From contig NC_092333.1 in the NCBI RefSeq assembly GCF_046630445.1, positions 186,683,001 to 186,747,000 on the forward strand: a stretch of DNA of 64,000 bases. The letters run 5' to 3'. The stretch's first letter is position 1, and each line of letters starts with the position of its first letter. Made by a program: the position numbers and the translations under genes. Source of the DNA: Rutidosis leptorrhynchoides (lineage: Eukaryota; Streptophyta; Magnoliopsida; Asterales; Asteraceae). Below the pieces are notes generated by a model. That model did no database searches, was not told where the DNA came from, and worked only from the letters and a program-made list of their open reading frames with translations. Shown in pieces: positions 1 to 11,276 of the stretch.

Positions 1-1050
1 ATATATATCGATTTATTTCTGTACATCTAACTGTGGACAACTAGTTGTAGGTTACTAACGAGGACAGCTGACTTAATACACTCAAATCTTTAAAACATAA
101 TAAAAATGGTTGTAATTATATTTTGATCATACTTTGATATATATGTACATATTTGTATAGGTTCGTGAATCGATCTGTGGCCAAGTCTTATTTCCGAGGA
201 AGGAAATATCTGTGAAAGTGAGTTATAGTACCACTTTTAAAATCTAATATTTTTGGGATGAGAATACATGCAGGTTTTATAAATGATTTACAAAATAGAC
301 ACAAGTACGTGAAACTACATTCTATGATTGAATTATTGAAATCGAATATGCCCCTTTTTATTAAGTCTGGTAATCTAAGAATTAGGGAACAGACACCCTA
401 ATTGACGCGAATCCTAAAGATAGATATATTGGGCCTAACAAACTCCATCCAAAGTACCGGATGCTTTAGTACTTCGAAATTTATATCATATCCGAAGGGT
501 GTCCCAGAATGATGGGGATATTCTTATATATGCATCTTGTTAATGTCGGTTACCAGGTGTTCACCATATGAATGATTTTTATCTCTATGTATGGGATGTG
601 TATTAAAATATGAAATCTTGTGGTCTATTGTTACGATTTGATATATATAGGTTAAACCTATAACTCACCAACATTTTTGTTGACGTTTAAAGCATGTTTA
701 TTCTCAGGTGAATACTAAGAGCTTCCGCTGTTGCATACTAAAATAAGGACAAGATTTGGAGTCTATGTTTGTATGATATTGTGTAAAAACTGCATTCAAG
801 AAACATATGTCGATGTAATATATTTCTATTGTAAACCATTATGTAATGATCGTGTGTAAACAGTATATTTTAGATTATCATTATTTGATAATCTACGTAA
901 TGCTTTTGAAACCTTTATTGATAAAATAAAGATTATGGTTGTTTTAAAAATGAATGCAGTCTTTGAAAAACGTCTCATATAGAGGTCAAAACCTCGCAAC
1001 GAAATCAATTAATATGGAACGTTTATAATCAATATGAACGGGACATTTCA
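1..1050 (+). repeat. T1 5' LTR, 3' portion
   Basis: This is colinear with 21918-22967. It ends in ...catttca directly before the primer-binding site, giving the canonical CA terminus. A hairpin CAACA-TTTT-TGTTG lies at 669-682, followed by the motif TTATTCTCAGGT, which also occurs in the L1 and T2 LTRs. A short reading frame at 826-1008 is present in both LTR copies and is probably fortuitous. Confidence 0.9.
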
Positions 1051-1052
1051 GT

Positions 1053-1064
1053 TGGTATCCGAGC
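1053..1064 (+). other. T1 primer-binding site (initiator tRNA-Met type)
   Basis: The sequence tggtatccgagc starts two bases after the LTR end. It differs by one base from the tggtatcagagc primer site common in plant Ty3/Gypsy elements. L1 and G1 in this window carry the unmodified form. Confidence 0.85.
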
Positions 1065-1259
1065 GTTGGTCTTAGAGAACCAGAAAATTTGCATTAGTGT
1101 GTCTTATCAAGTTTGTTAGGATGCATTAGTGAGTCTGGACTTCGACCGTGTTTTCTTTAAAAATGATTGCTTAACATTTTTGTTGGAAACTATATATTAT
1201 TAACATGTAAATATTATGTGGTATATTAATCTCTTAACATGTTTGATATTGTGTGATAG

Positions 1260-1883
1260 ATGTCTACCTCTAGCACAAATCCAATTGACTCACCAAAGAA
1301 TAACGAAGATTCGAATATATATTGGCAAGATTCACAAGTTCCCGAAGAACCGGAAGAAGAGGAAACGGAACCGGAAGAAGAGGAACTGGAAGAAGAGGAA
1401 CCAGAAGAAGAGGAACCGGAAGAAGAAGAGGTTCCGGAGGGGGGAATAGTAGGAACCACAGAAAACTGGTCAAATAAAAGAAAATCCTCAACCAATGGAC
1501 CAAAGTTAATAATGGTCAATGGTGTTTCCGCTAAGGAAGCAAAATATTGGGAAAATTACCAATTTTCCGATGAATCGGATCCTAATGAGGATTCCGATGA
1601 TGTTATAGAAATTACCCCGACCCAATTTAATGAGGCAAAAGAAAATAATAAGGGAAAAGGCATCAAAATAGAGAAATCTGATTCCGACCCCGATGAACTT
1701 TATATGTACCGTCAACACCCGTATTTTCAATATCGTGACAATAACCCGGGAACCTCTAAACCACCAGGTTTTTATAAACCAATGTGGAAAACGACGACTC
1801 TTATTAGAGGAACATCATATATCCCTAGAAAATTAGGAAAAAGAACCAATTCCGAAGAAGAAGAAACCAGTGATTCAGATTAG
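1260..1883 (+). CDS. T1 extra ORF 1: acidic protein of unknown function
   Basis: This is an intact 207-codon ORF starting at ATG, placed between the primer site and gag on the sense strand of T1. Residues about 27-58 are a run of glutamate-rich repeats (EEEE blocks separated by P or L). Further acidic/serine patches occur near residue 105 and 140, and the C-terminus is EEEETSDSD. The rest is hydrophilic with a KGKGIKIEK patch. I see no zinc knuckle, protease or membrane segment, so it is not an ordinary gag. Extra ORFs upstream of gag are known from some plant Ty3/Gypsy elements, but I do not recognise this family. It is intact although the pol of the same copy is broken. The composition suggests a disordered acidic protein; any activation or chaperone role is a guess. 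Confidence 0.55.
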   Translation: MSTSSTNPIDSPKNNEDSNIYWQDSQVPEEPEEEETEPEEEELEEEEPEEEEPEEEEVPEGGIVGTTENWSNKRKSSTNGPKLIMVNGVSAKEAKYWENYQFSDESDPNEDSDDVIEITPTQFNEAKENNKGKGIKIEKSDSDPDELYMYRQHPYFQYRDNNPGTSKPPGFYKPMWKTTTLIRGTSYIPRKLGKRTNSEEEETSDSD

Positions 1884-2012
1884 AGGGGTGTGAGCATGTT
1901 GTGTAATAAATGTATTGTAGTGTGCTTGTACTTTTATGTTCTATGTAAAAATTGCTTGTATTGTTTGTTATTACGAATCTAATCCTTGTCTATTTTACAG
2001 TATAAAAACAAA

Positions 2013-2705
2013 ATGGACGTTAAGGGTAGCCAACCGAATATTTTAGAAGACCTACTAGAGGATATGATTGAGGAAATCTTGTCTAGCGTCGGTCAGAATT
2101 CATCAGCACATTTAGTTATGGCGAAATTAACTTGTCAAACATTTGAAAGACTTTCCAGAAATGCCTTAGTTTATAAAAGGCTTTCCTTTGATAGGTGGGG
2201 TATATCACATTGGTGAGACTTTAAGTTACGCCGTGTTTTCTTTAAAGCGTTAAATGCGGGAAACCCAAATGCAATTTTACGCCACGGGTTAAGAACCTAT
2301 TTTGACTCAACATATCCCAACATAGGATTTCGTGAATTAGAAAGAGCTTCTAACATGCAACATAAAGAAGCATGTTATGCTTACGGGTTAGTGATGTTCG
2401 CTTCTTACCTAAGTGAGAAAAAGAACATCGGATTGCAGTTTTTAAATAAAACTTTCCCACAAGTGACGGATTCAGTAGTTGGGGTGAGAAACAAGGTTTT
2501 TAGATTATTACGGGGCTGTTGGACATTACGAAACCCTCGTTGTTTTGACGACATTACAACATGCTGCCTAGCCAATGGTCATAACGGTTATTTTCCACAA
2601 GACCAAGGATGGGAAGTCGTCTTAGTAAAACCAGAATGCATGAATTATTTCTGGACTTATGAATTACGTGTCTTTATTTCCTTTGCTGAACAACTTGCGT
2701 ATTAA
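2013..2705 (+). pseudogene. T1 extra ORF 2: F-box-like protein, one in-frame stop
   Basis: The frame runs from ATG 2013 (an in-frame ATG at 1986 is also possible) to TAA 2705, broken only by TGA at 2214. The N-terminus has the pattern of a short F-box (ILEDLLEDMIEEILSSVG, then LTCQTFERLSRNALVYKRL). It is followed by a region with the layout of plant At2g35280-type F-box proteins: a FKALNAGNPNA-like segment, a Sel1-like ASNMQHKEACYAYGLVMFA segment, and a Cys-containing tail. That assignment comes from remembered family architecture, not a search. If right, a host ubiquitin-ligase adaptor gene was captured between primer site and gag. The sequence tattttacag just upstream (about 1991-2000) looks like a splice acceptor, so the ORF may be expressed from a spliced RNA. 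Confidence 0.55.
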
Positions 2706-3028
2706 CTAGATTTATCTTCAAAACTGTCCTGTATCATAGTGTACTATATTTCATGTTATATGTAATATAGCGAAGTTGTAAGTTTGAAGAATATTTGTAT
2801 GTGATATATTATTATAATCAGTTTTTCATATGGAATTGTAGTAGTTGAATTGTATATTAGCTACTAAGTATGAACTTAACGGGTAGGTAGTACCCGAATT
2901 TAAACTTATAAAATGCTAATATGAAGAAAAAGCTTTTATAAATGAGTTCATATTATGCTACGAGATACTATTGACTACTCTTAATATTCTGTATGATTAA
3001 CTTGTTTCATTTGACTATTTTGAAGGAA

Positions 3029-3611
3029 ATGGCACCGACTACTCGACACACCTTGAATATGAGCGAAGAGGAATTTCGTGCCTTTCTTGCTTCAAACATA
3101 GCCGCAGTACAGGCCGCGATACATACCAACAATAACTCTGAATCTAGCAATACAGCTAACGGCACAAGAAATCGTGTAGGATGCTCCTACAAGGAATTCA
3201 CTGCCTGCAAACCTTCAGAATTTGATGGGACCGAAGGACCAATCGGATTGAAATGGTGGACCGAGAAATTTGAATCGGTGTTTGCCATAAGTAAGTGTGC
3301 TGAAGGAGACAAAGTGAAGTACGATACGCATACCTTCACAGGTATTGCATTAACATGGTGGAATACCTATCTAGAGCAAGTGGGACAAGATGCTGCTTAC
3401 GCGCTACCGTGGTCAGCATTCAAGCACTTGATGAACGAGAAGTATCATCCCAGAACTGAGGTCAATAAGCTCAAGTCAGAACTTAGAGGGTTACGAACAC
3501 AGGGATTCGATATTACTTCGTATGAAAGACAATTCACAGAATTGTGCCTATTGTGTTCGAGAGCATTCGAAGATGAGGAAGAGAAGATCGACGCATTTGT
3601 GAAAGGGTTAC
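3029..3611 (+). pseudogene. T1 gag, 5' part (capsid region), interrupted by L1
   Basis: The frame begins at ATG 3029 and encodes a Ty3/Gypsy gag capsid domain. Visible marks are the segment CKPSEFDGTEGPIGLKWWTE near residue 60, LTWWNTYLEQVG, and the LKSELRGLRTQG / SYERQFTELCLL block. Reading is open to 3611, where L1 is inserted. The same frame continues with PERIQEDI after the second copy of the target duplication (15499). The N-terminus has no signal peptide or zinc finger. The nucleocapsid part is in the second fragment. Confidence 0.9.
3607..3611. repeat. Target-site duplication of L1 (left copy, gttac)
   Basis: gttac occurs immediately left of TGTGAAGAC... and again at 15499-15503 immediately after ...TCATCACA. 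Removing L1 and one copy restores the reading frame across T1 gag. Confidence 0.95.
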
Positions 3612-6455
3612 TGTGAAGACCCGTCCTAATCCATCCAGATGAAGTCCATATCGATTATAAACGATTCACAACAGTTGATTACATCGCGAGATACTTGACC
3701 TCTATATGATACATTTTACAAACATTGCATTCGTTTTTGAAAAGACAAACTTTCATTACATCGAAAGTTGACAGGCATGCATACCATTTCATAATATATC
3801 CAACTATAATTGACTTGATAATAATCTTGATGAACTCGACGACTCGAATGCAACGTCTTTTGAAATATGCCATGAATGACTCCAAGTAATATCTATAAAA
3901 TGAGCAAATACACAGCGGAAGATTTCTTTCGTACCTGAGAATAAACATGCTTTAAAGTGTCAACCAAAAGGTTGGTGAGTTCATTAGTTTAACTTAAACA
4001 ATCGTTTCCATCATTTTAATAGACCACAAGATTTCAGATTTCCATTTCTCATAAACATACGTCCCATGCATAGAGACAAAAATATCATTCATATGGATTG
4101 AACACCTGGTAACCGACATTAACAATATGCATATATAAGAATATCCCCATCATTCCGGGATCCTCCTTCGGACATGATATAAATTTCGAAGTACTAAAAC
4201 ATCTGGTACTTTGGATGGGGCTTGTTGGGCCCGATAGATCTATCTTTAGGATTCGCGTCAATTAGGGTGTCTGTTCCCTAATTCTTAGATTACCAGACTT
4301 AATAAAAAGGGGCATATTCGACTTCGATAATCCAACCATAGAATGTAGTTTCACGTACTTGTGTCAATTTCGTAAAACAGTTATAAAAGTTGCGCATGTA
4401 TTCTCAGCCCAAAAATATAAAGGGTAAAAAGGAAAATGAAACTCACGATACTGTATTTTGTAGTAAAAATACATATGACGTCATTGAACAATGCAGGGTT
4501 GGCCTCGGATTCACGAACCTATATCAATTGTGTATATATTAATACGTATAATGTAAGTTACAAAATTTCATTTATTAATATGTATTATTTATATATTATA
4601 GTTTTGTAGAATTTATTCTAACCTTTATTTTAAAACGTATACTTATATTATATTTTAAGTTATATTTTATATATATATATATCGATTTTATGTATATATA
4701 TCTATAATGATTTACGTTTATATAAATAGTGACATTAATATATTTATATACATATATTTGTGGTTAGTATTGTATTTATGAAATTTTATTAGTTTGTTAT
4801 GTGAATTATTAATACAATCCTAGTATATACCATAAGTATATATATAGTGTACAAAAGATTTATTTGTTAAAATAATAATTTAGATAATAATGATTTACTA
4901 ATAATAATAATAATTTTATTAATAATGATAATACTAATAGCAAAAAAAATGAAAATGATAACTGTTAATGATACTAATAATAATAACTCTAAAATAATAT
5001 TAATACTAATACCATACTTATGTTAATAATAAGGGTTCTAATATTTATAAAATGATAAATGATAATCATAATAATACTAGTAAATATTAATGATGATACT
5101 GATAAATATGATATTATTAATTGTAAATGTACTGATGATACTATTATTTATAAACCGGTACAAATTCTAATATTGATGATAATAATATATTTTTATTTCC
5201 TTCATAATAATAATAATGATAATCATAATCCTAATGATGATAAAATACTAAAATGATAAGTTTATTACTAATAATAATATTATTAATACCTATCATAATA
5301 ATAATAGTAATGTCTATAATACTTTCAAATATGATAACAAGTATGATACTAATAATAACAATAACAATAACAATCAAAACAATCACAATAATAATAATAA
5401 TACTAATAATAATTAATATATAATAACAATAATAAAATTAGAAAAGAAAACTACCTCACATGAAAAGAGTTTCAAAAAAAAAAGAAACTACCGTCCTCTG
5501 GACTCGATCTCGTGACCACATGCTCACACGCAAACACTCTCGACCATCCCACCAATTCTGATTCTCTGTACTAATATCGAATTTAAATTTTATATATAAA
5601 CTGTTTTTCTTCTATTCCTCTTCTTCTCCACAAGTCTCATGGATTTAACAAAACATCAATAACCAAAAAAAAAAAAAAAAAAAAAATCAGGGTTCCTTTT
5701 AAAGCTTCAAAACATTACAGAAAAAAAAATAATTTGGGTTCTAAAATAAAAAAAAAACACTAAAGGCTTACTGCAGCGTCGGTTCTTGGAACAAAACAAA
5801 AAAAATTGATTTCGTAATAGATAACATTATAGATAATGTTTATAACACGAAATAGTTTTCTAAACATGTATAAAAACTACTGGAATCGTCAATTTGATCA
5901 GAAACATATACACGAACGCGAATTTGTCTCAAGAACAATTGTTGACTTTTTTTAAACTAAACTTTGACTTCAAAATTCAAGATCGATATAAAGATTTGAG
6001 AGTTGAGATTTTGCAGATAGATTCAAAGAAAGATTTCTAACCTTTCTGCATTTTTAGATTTTGAAACTTTATTCGAAATTGAATTAAGAGAAAAAAAAAT
6101 TGGAGCGTGCAGAGAAGAAGAAAAAAAAATATCGCTGTGCTCTTTAATCCCATTGGATTTCCTTTTTATTTGATTTGCAATTATACATAATCATTTTGTA
6201 ATAATAGAGATCGGTTGATAAAAAATGGAGAAAATGTCAACACAGGTTCACGAGTTTGGAGCAGGAAAGAAACAAAAAAAATAATAATAATAGAGATAAA
6301 GGATACAGAGGTCAAGCGTATAATATAGATCCCTACTGTTTTTTTTAATTAATAATAATAATATATAATAACAATACTATTAATATCTAATAATATTAAT
6401 AAAATTAATAATAATGATAAATATAATATTAATGATAATAATAATTGTAAAAATG

Positions 6456-6504
<49 letters not shown>

Positions 6505-7425
6505 CATACTAATTATGATAATATTAATATTTTATCGATAATAATAATATTAGTAATAATAATCTAATTTATACATCCAATTTCATCTTTATATGATATA
6601 AAGTGATATTATGAATACAAATATTGATATTTGACGATACAAATAACATTACTACAACAACTATATTTGTATTTAAATTTAATTTATTAATATCATCTAT
6701 TATTATGTAATATTTAATAATTATGTAATATGTATTGTAACATATACTGAATATTATATATTTATGCATTTTAATATAAATATATTATAATATTTATTTA
6801 CATACTAATTATATTATACTTATGTATGTAATTATGAAAAATATAAATGTTTTATATATGTAAGTATTATATATATTTATTAAAATAGTACATTATTTCA
6901 TCATAGATATATTATAAATTTCTACATATACATAATATAATAATTATGTATAAAATCATATATATATAGTTATATTTATGTATATATGTATACTACCATA
7001 TATATAAAATCATGTTTTAAATGTTGAGTAGATGATTAATTATGTATATTAAACAATTAACTACAAAGTATAACATTGTACATTTAATATTTTGATAACG
7101 TTGGTAAAATATGTTTGAATCATTTATATACAATATACTATATATATTCAAAATGAAAATCTTTAGTTATTAAATGTTATCTTTTATAATAACAAAATTA
7201 CTTAATAGTTCATTAATACTAATATAATTAGTTTTATATATAATTATTTATATTTACATTCTTAGTTACAATTAAAGGTTCGTGAATCGTCGGAAATAGT
7301 TAAAGGTCAAATGTTATCATGAAATAGTTCAAACATAATGAGACTCGGTTTAATAGACTTTGCTTATCGAGTCGAATCATATAAGATTATGTTTAAATTT
7401 GGTCGGAAATTCCCGGGTCATCACA
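3612..7425 (-). repeat. L1 3' LTR (element orientation)
   Basis: This 3814-bp repeat matches 11664-15498. It begins TGTGAAGAC and ends GGGTCATCACA. A long central part (about 4540-7260) is extremely AT-rich with (TAA)n-type microsatellites and A-tracts. The hairpin CAACC-AAAA-GGTTG lies at 3961-3974. About 3970-4390 is related in reverse orientation to the T1 LTR (for example cacgtacttgtgtc and agggtgtctgttccctaatt). Short frames such as 3679-3948 and 5059-5256 recur in the other LTR and are not convincing genes. Confidence 0.93.
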
Positions 7426-7465
7426 GTACCTACCCGTTAAAGAAATTTCGTCCCGAAATTTGAGT
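7426..7465 (-). other. L1 polypurine tract and preceding palindrome
   Basis: The plus strand reads gtacctacccgttaaag followed by aaatttcgtcccgaaattt. In sense orientation this is the palindrome AAATTTCGGGACGAAATTT, a short spacer, then the purine-rich aacgggtaggtac ending at the LTR. T1 has the same arrangement at 19467-19501. Confidence 0.85.
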
Positions 7466-7832
7466 GAGGTCGTCATAGCTAACAATAAATATGTTTTCCT
7501 GACGAATATGAGTTGATAACTTGAGTTTTATCATCATTGAGTAATATGGATAAAAATAATTCAATTATTCGAAGAGTGCGAATGAAGCTATTCACAAAAG
7601 GATGAAATGAGAAACAAAGATTTGTTTTTAACTTTTGACGTAGTCAGGTTTGAATTTAGAAAATAAGGCGCGTCTTAACTTTTGACATTGCCTTGGTTGA
7701 ATTCCGGAATTTAAGGGATTTAAAGAAAATCTTGAAGATCTATAAAATCTGATTCTTCGGGATTTATGGAAATTAAGATCTCTTTAATTAAATACGGTGA
7801 TCTGCCCCGATTACTACGTCTGATATTTCCAG

Positions 7833-7839
7833 TATAAAT
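7833..7839 (+). promoter_or_regulatory. Candidate TATA box for the L1 antisense mini-ORF
   Basis: tataaat lies 76 bp upstream of ATG 7915, followed by a pyrimidine-rich stretch (cttcctttccattattctc) typical of plant 5' leaders. No expression evidence is available from sequence alone. Confidence 0.4.
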
Positions 7840-7914
7840 TAAGCTCTTCCTTTCCATTATTCTCACCATTCTTATACTTTCTTTCTTAGTTCATACATCC
7901 AAAAGATTCTGAAA

Positions 7915-8088
7915 ATGATTAATCCAGTTCTGATCCTTGTCCTCATCCTTACTATCGCAACAATCATTCTCCTTTTCCAACTTCCACCAGAGGAATCTGC
8001 TTTCTTCTACTTCGCCCTCGGGATTATAATGTTTTTAATTCTCCCGTGTCTTTATGTTGCGATAAACATTGATATACACGGTTTGTAA
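7915..8088 (+). CDS. L1 antisense mini-ORF: predicted two-helix membrane peptide
   Basis: A 57-codon ORF from ATG 7915 to TAA 8088, antisense to L1 and about 490 bp inside the 3' LTR. Residues about 4-21 (PVLILVLILTIATIILLF) and 29-51 (starting AFFYFALGIIMFLILP) are two strongly hydrophobic stretches joined by the polar turn QLPPEES. The tail NIDIHGL is short and polar. This looks like a hairpin membrane peptide. A TATA-like box and pyrimidine-rich leader lie upstream. Antisense ORFs between the coding region and 3' LTR are known in some plant Ty3/Gypsy lineages, but I do not recognise this peptide and claim no function. It is short enough that chance cannot be excluded. Confidence 0.4.
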   Translation: MINPVLILVLILTIATIILLFQLPPEESAFFYFALGIIMFLILPCLYVAINIDIHGL

Positions 8089-8569
8089 TGTATGTGTTGT
8101 TATCGGACTTTATATTCTCCCTTATATTTCAAAGCTCTATGCTTTTGTTTTCTCTTCCCGACTTCAAGTCAAGCGAATAATGGTCCAGAATTTATAGATA
8201 TAGAGTTTCGAATGATTATAATGTTCTAAGCATGAAGGAACGTGATAGCACGATTTGATTTTCAAATTTATCAACATCACGGAAGATAGAACCATCAAGA
8301 ATACATTTTCTTGATTTGTTACGGAGTTAAGTAGGATGAAAGAGTTATGTAACATGGCACATGATGACGTTATGATCTGTGAATCATCACGTTTCATTTA
8401 GAAACTCAGCATGACTTACTGTAATATAATCACGTTGATCAAGTGTCATTATATTATACTAACTCATGCATCAGTTCCCATCATTACTACAATAACATTC
8501 ATATTTTAAGCTTGAAAATTTACAGAATATAGAAACTAACAGTTTCTATATGATGTAATACTGATAGCA

Positions 8570-9190
8570 CGAAAAGATTAATGATTTCAGATAAGAATAG
8601 TTATAAAAATATCTCCAGAAATATGGAGGATATTTATAATGAAAGGTACGATAATATCTCAGAATATCTAAGATCAGAGGATGATAGAAACTATTGTCTG
8701 CAAGGGTTTAGAGTGAGGAGCAAGTTATTCACTATAGACTTTAGCAGACATTGAATTATTTGGATTCTTTGAAGTCAAACTTATTCTTTGTGATTTATCC
8801 ACGGCTTTCTTCATAGTTTCGCATAATCTGCTTTTCGGTACTATATTTTCTATTGAATGTTTCCAATATATTGATACACAGGAAGTACGAAGAGGTATAT
8901 AATTTCGGACGAGAATATTTATGAAAATATCCTCAGAAATATCAAAGATATTGATGATGATATTTTGGAATTTCTAAGTTCGACGGTTGATGGAGAAAGA
9001 TTTTCCGCAAGATTTTAACATGACTTCGGAGCAAGATATTCTCTAAAGATTTCAACGGATCCAGAATTACCTGAATCCTTTGAATATAGGATTTGGTCCT
9101 TGTATTTGTCCTTGGTCTCCTTCATGGGTAACTCAATCTGTTTTTCAATACCCAATTTTCTATCGAGCGTTCCTAACACTCCTTTCTTTA
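8570..9190. repeat. Diverged tandem duplication inside L1
   Basis: About 8575-8870 and 8885-9190 follow the same order of motifs: an aaatatc...cagaaatat segment, then a tttgaa...ttatcc/cttggt segment, then atctg(c)tttt and ttctat(tg/cg)a(a/g)tg/cgttcc. Identity is low but colinear over about 290 bp. On the minus strand the second unit is open from 9197 to 9015 (RKLGIEKQI), and the first gives a related but interrupted reading (RKYSTEKQI). Confidence 0.5.
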
Positions 9191-9839
9191 TCATCAAACT
9201 TTTGTCCGTTTAGACCATCTACCATTTTTCTGTTTCCTCTGCATTTAATGCTATGATATCTGAATCATCGGTTATTAATCCGAGGTGGTTTCAGGAGAAT
9301 TGTGTTTTTAGATGATTAAACGCTGATGGTAATATGATGGAATATGAAAGGTTACCTGGTAACAATAAAAGAGCACGCGTATATATAAACGTTATAATAA
9401 GGTTGTTTCGTACGAAAAGTCGAAGTTGACTTGTTGGAGTTGTGACAAAATTGGCTAATTTTGAAAAGGGATCGCAAAGTTGTTTTTGTTAATAAATGCC
9501 AAAGGATCTGACGCGGCTACGTGTTGAACTTTTACTCAATTGCCGAGAGTTTCTCAGGTGCATAACTATATGCATAAATCTTTCCTTCCGTAGATGAAGT
9601 GCGGTTGATTCATCCTATCGATTGAGGTGTTTTCAAGAATCATGAAAGGTTTGAACGCAGAATGTAATCGTGAAGATACAAATGAGGTTTAAGACGAAAT
9701 CAAGTGGCAAACTTGAAGAATTGTTTAGTTTCATATGTTATATTCAATATTTTAATTCATTTTAATTGTCCAATGTTATTAGTCCACAGTCGATAGTCCA
9801 CAGTTGACAGTGCAATCATTCATATATAGTTTAATATAT

Positions 9840-10020
9840 AATATTTGAATTAATTAATACGTATCGTGACCCGTGTACATGTCTCAGACTCGATCACAAC
9901 TCAAAGTATATATATTATTATAGAATCAACCTCAACCCTGTATAGAGAACTCGATCATTACTGCATATAGAGTGTCTATATGCATATAGATGTGTCGATA
10001 TGATATGTCAAAACCTTGTA
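9840..10020 (-). repeat. T1-LTR-like segment inside the L1 interior
   Basis: The complement contains ...gacactctatatgcagtaatg..., ctatacagggttgaggttga and atatatactttgagttgtgatc, colinear with 21740-21880 in the T1 LTR. I did not find it in the L1 LTRs. It sits in sense orientation within L1, suggesting a mosaic origin. Confidence 0.7.
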
Positions 10021-10039
10021 TACGTGTCCCGATATTTAA

Positions 10040-10195
10040 AGTGCGTAAAATAAATAACAGAAATTAAATGACGATAAATAAAGTGCGTAAAGTAAATAAC
10101 AGAAATTAAATGACAATAAATAAAATTGCGAGAATATAAATTGCGATAAAATAAATTGCGATAAATAAATTGCGATAAATAAAATGTAATACGGA
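10040..10195. repeat. Short-period AT-rich repeats (aaattgcgataaat type)
   Basis: Consecutive near-copies of aaagtgcgtaaa/taaataacagaaattaaatgac are followed by three to four copies of aaattgcgataaat. A comparable low-complexity motif (tttaattatcgcactttt) occurs near the 3' end of the Athila-type LTRs at 38520-38680 and 63540-63690. Confidence 0.7.
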
Positions 10196-10739
10196 ATTAA
10201 CAGTTAGCTAGGATTTTGTTAGCGTGGTTTCTTAATAAAATTTAATATTGTTAATTAGTCTGTTTCTAATCAATTTTTATTGTGTCCATTATTTCTTCAT
10301 TATGCCACTTGTTGGATTCTGATAGGTCAAAATTCAAATATGAAATTGAATTTGAATGAAAATAGTTATTCTTTGGTGAACGGATAAGTATCCCGGTGGT
10401 TGTAAATAGGATAGTGAATAACTGTTGAATCAGATTCGAAGAATATACAGTGTAACTTATTAATGTGAAATTTAAATATTCCTCGGGTATTACCTACCCG
10501 TTAAAATATTTTTATTATTAACAGTTTGTACAAAAGAATTTTTAATTACAATCTTTATGAAAACATATATACATATATATTTTCTTCAGATGTAATCATG
10601 AATTTAATGAGTTAACATGATATTAAACTCATTTAGTTTTCAGTTGGAACTAGAATAAATAATCTCTAAAACATTAGAGATTACATAATCACCATGTCGA
10701 ACGAAGATAACTGATGTAGAATGTCATGTAGAATGATGA

Positions 10740-11276
10740 TTATACTCGAGGTATAGATTGAGATGTTGAGGCATGTGATATTGAAATTTGGGTTGTTGGT
10801 GGTACCGTTGGTGCCGGTGATTTGGATGAAGCTGGTACGTTTTGCACCATATTTTCCAAGACTACAACTTATGCGCGAAGTTCGTTAACTTCTTCTATTA
10901 CACCGGGATGATTGTCGGTTCGGACGAGCGGATGAATGAGGTTTAGAATCTGAGATAGTATATGATCGTGATGAGATACTTTGGAAATGAGAGAGAAAAT
11001 GGTGTCTCGAACAGGTTCGCCGGTAAACGTTTTAGGTCCATTGTCAAGAGGTGAATTTGGTTAGTGGAAATGATCGCCTTCTTCGCGTTTCCATTGATTA
11101 AGTCGACTACGAACCCATCTCCAATTCATTCAGAATAGATGATGGCTAATTGATCGATTCATTCCGGTTACTCTGCTTTTGGAGCTCGAGTGGAAATCCA
11201 TATCGAAATAGCTGTCGGAATAACTATCGAAATAGCTATCGAAATCAGATGGACTCGAACTGGTTGAGGGATTCAT
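10740..11276 (-). pseudogene. L1 decayed sense ORF near the primer site, unknown protein
   Basis: From ATG 11276 one minus-strand frame can be followed for about 178 codons with three internal stops (the first at 11130-11132). The N-terminus is rich in Ser/Asp/Tyr (MNPSTSSSPSDFDSYFDSYS). The middle contains EPVRDTIFSLISKV and the later part VVVLENMVQNVPASS, a possible short coiled coil, ending in a Ser/Thr/Pro-rich tail. It occupies the same place after the primer site as extra ORF 1 in T1. I do not recognise the family. The stops show this copy does not make the full protein. Confidence 0.5.

Noticed and set aside
1226..1519. Ser- and Leu/Pro-rich minus-strand ORFs opposite the acidic T1 ORF
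   Set aside because: They are the complement of the Glu-rich repeat; the sense frame has the better start, position and composition.
3679..3948. 89-codon ORF in the L1 LTR, repeated at 11731-12000
   Set aside because: It is identical only because the LTRs are duplicates; it has no recognisable domain and lies in a non-coding LTR. The same applies to the 65- and 66-codon frames in both LTRs.
5490..5570. tRNA-like motif (ctcgatctcgtgaccac) in the L1 LTR
   Set aside because: A B-box-like string is present, but I could not lay out a cloverleaf with an anticodon arm.
10040..10195. Possible centromeric or telomeric satellite
   Set aside because: Only a few short AT-rich units within L1; no telomere repeat and no long monomer array.
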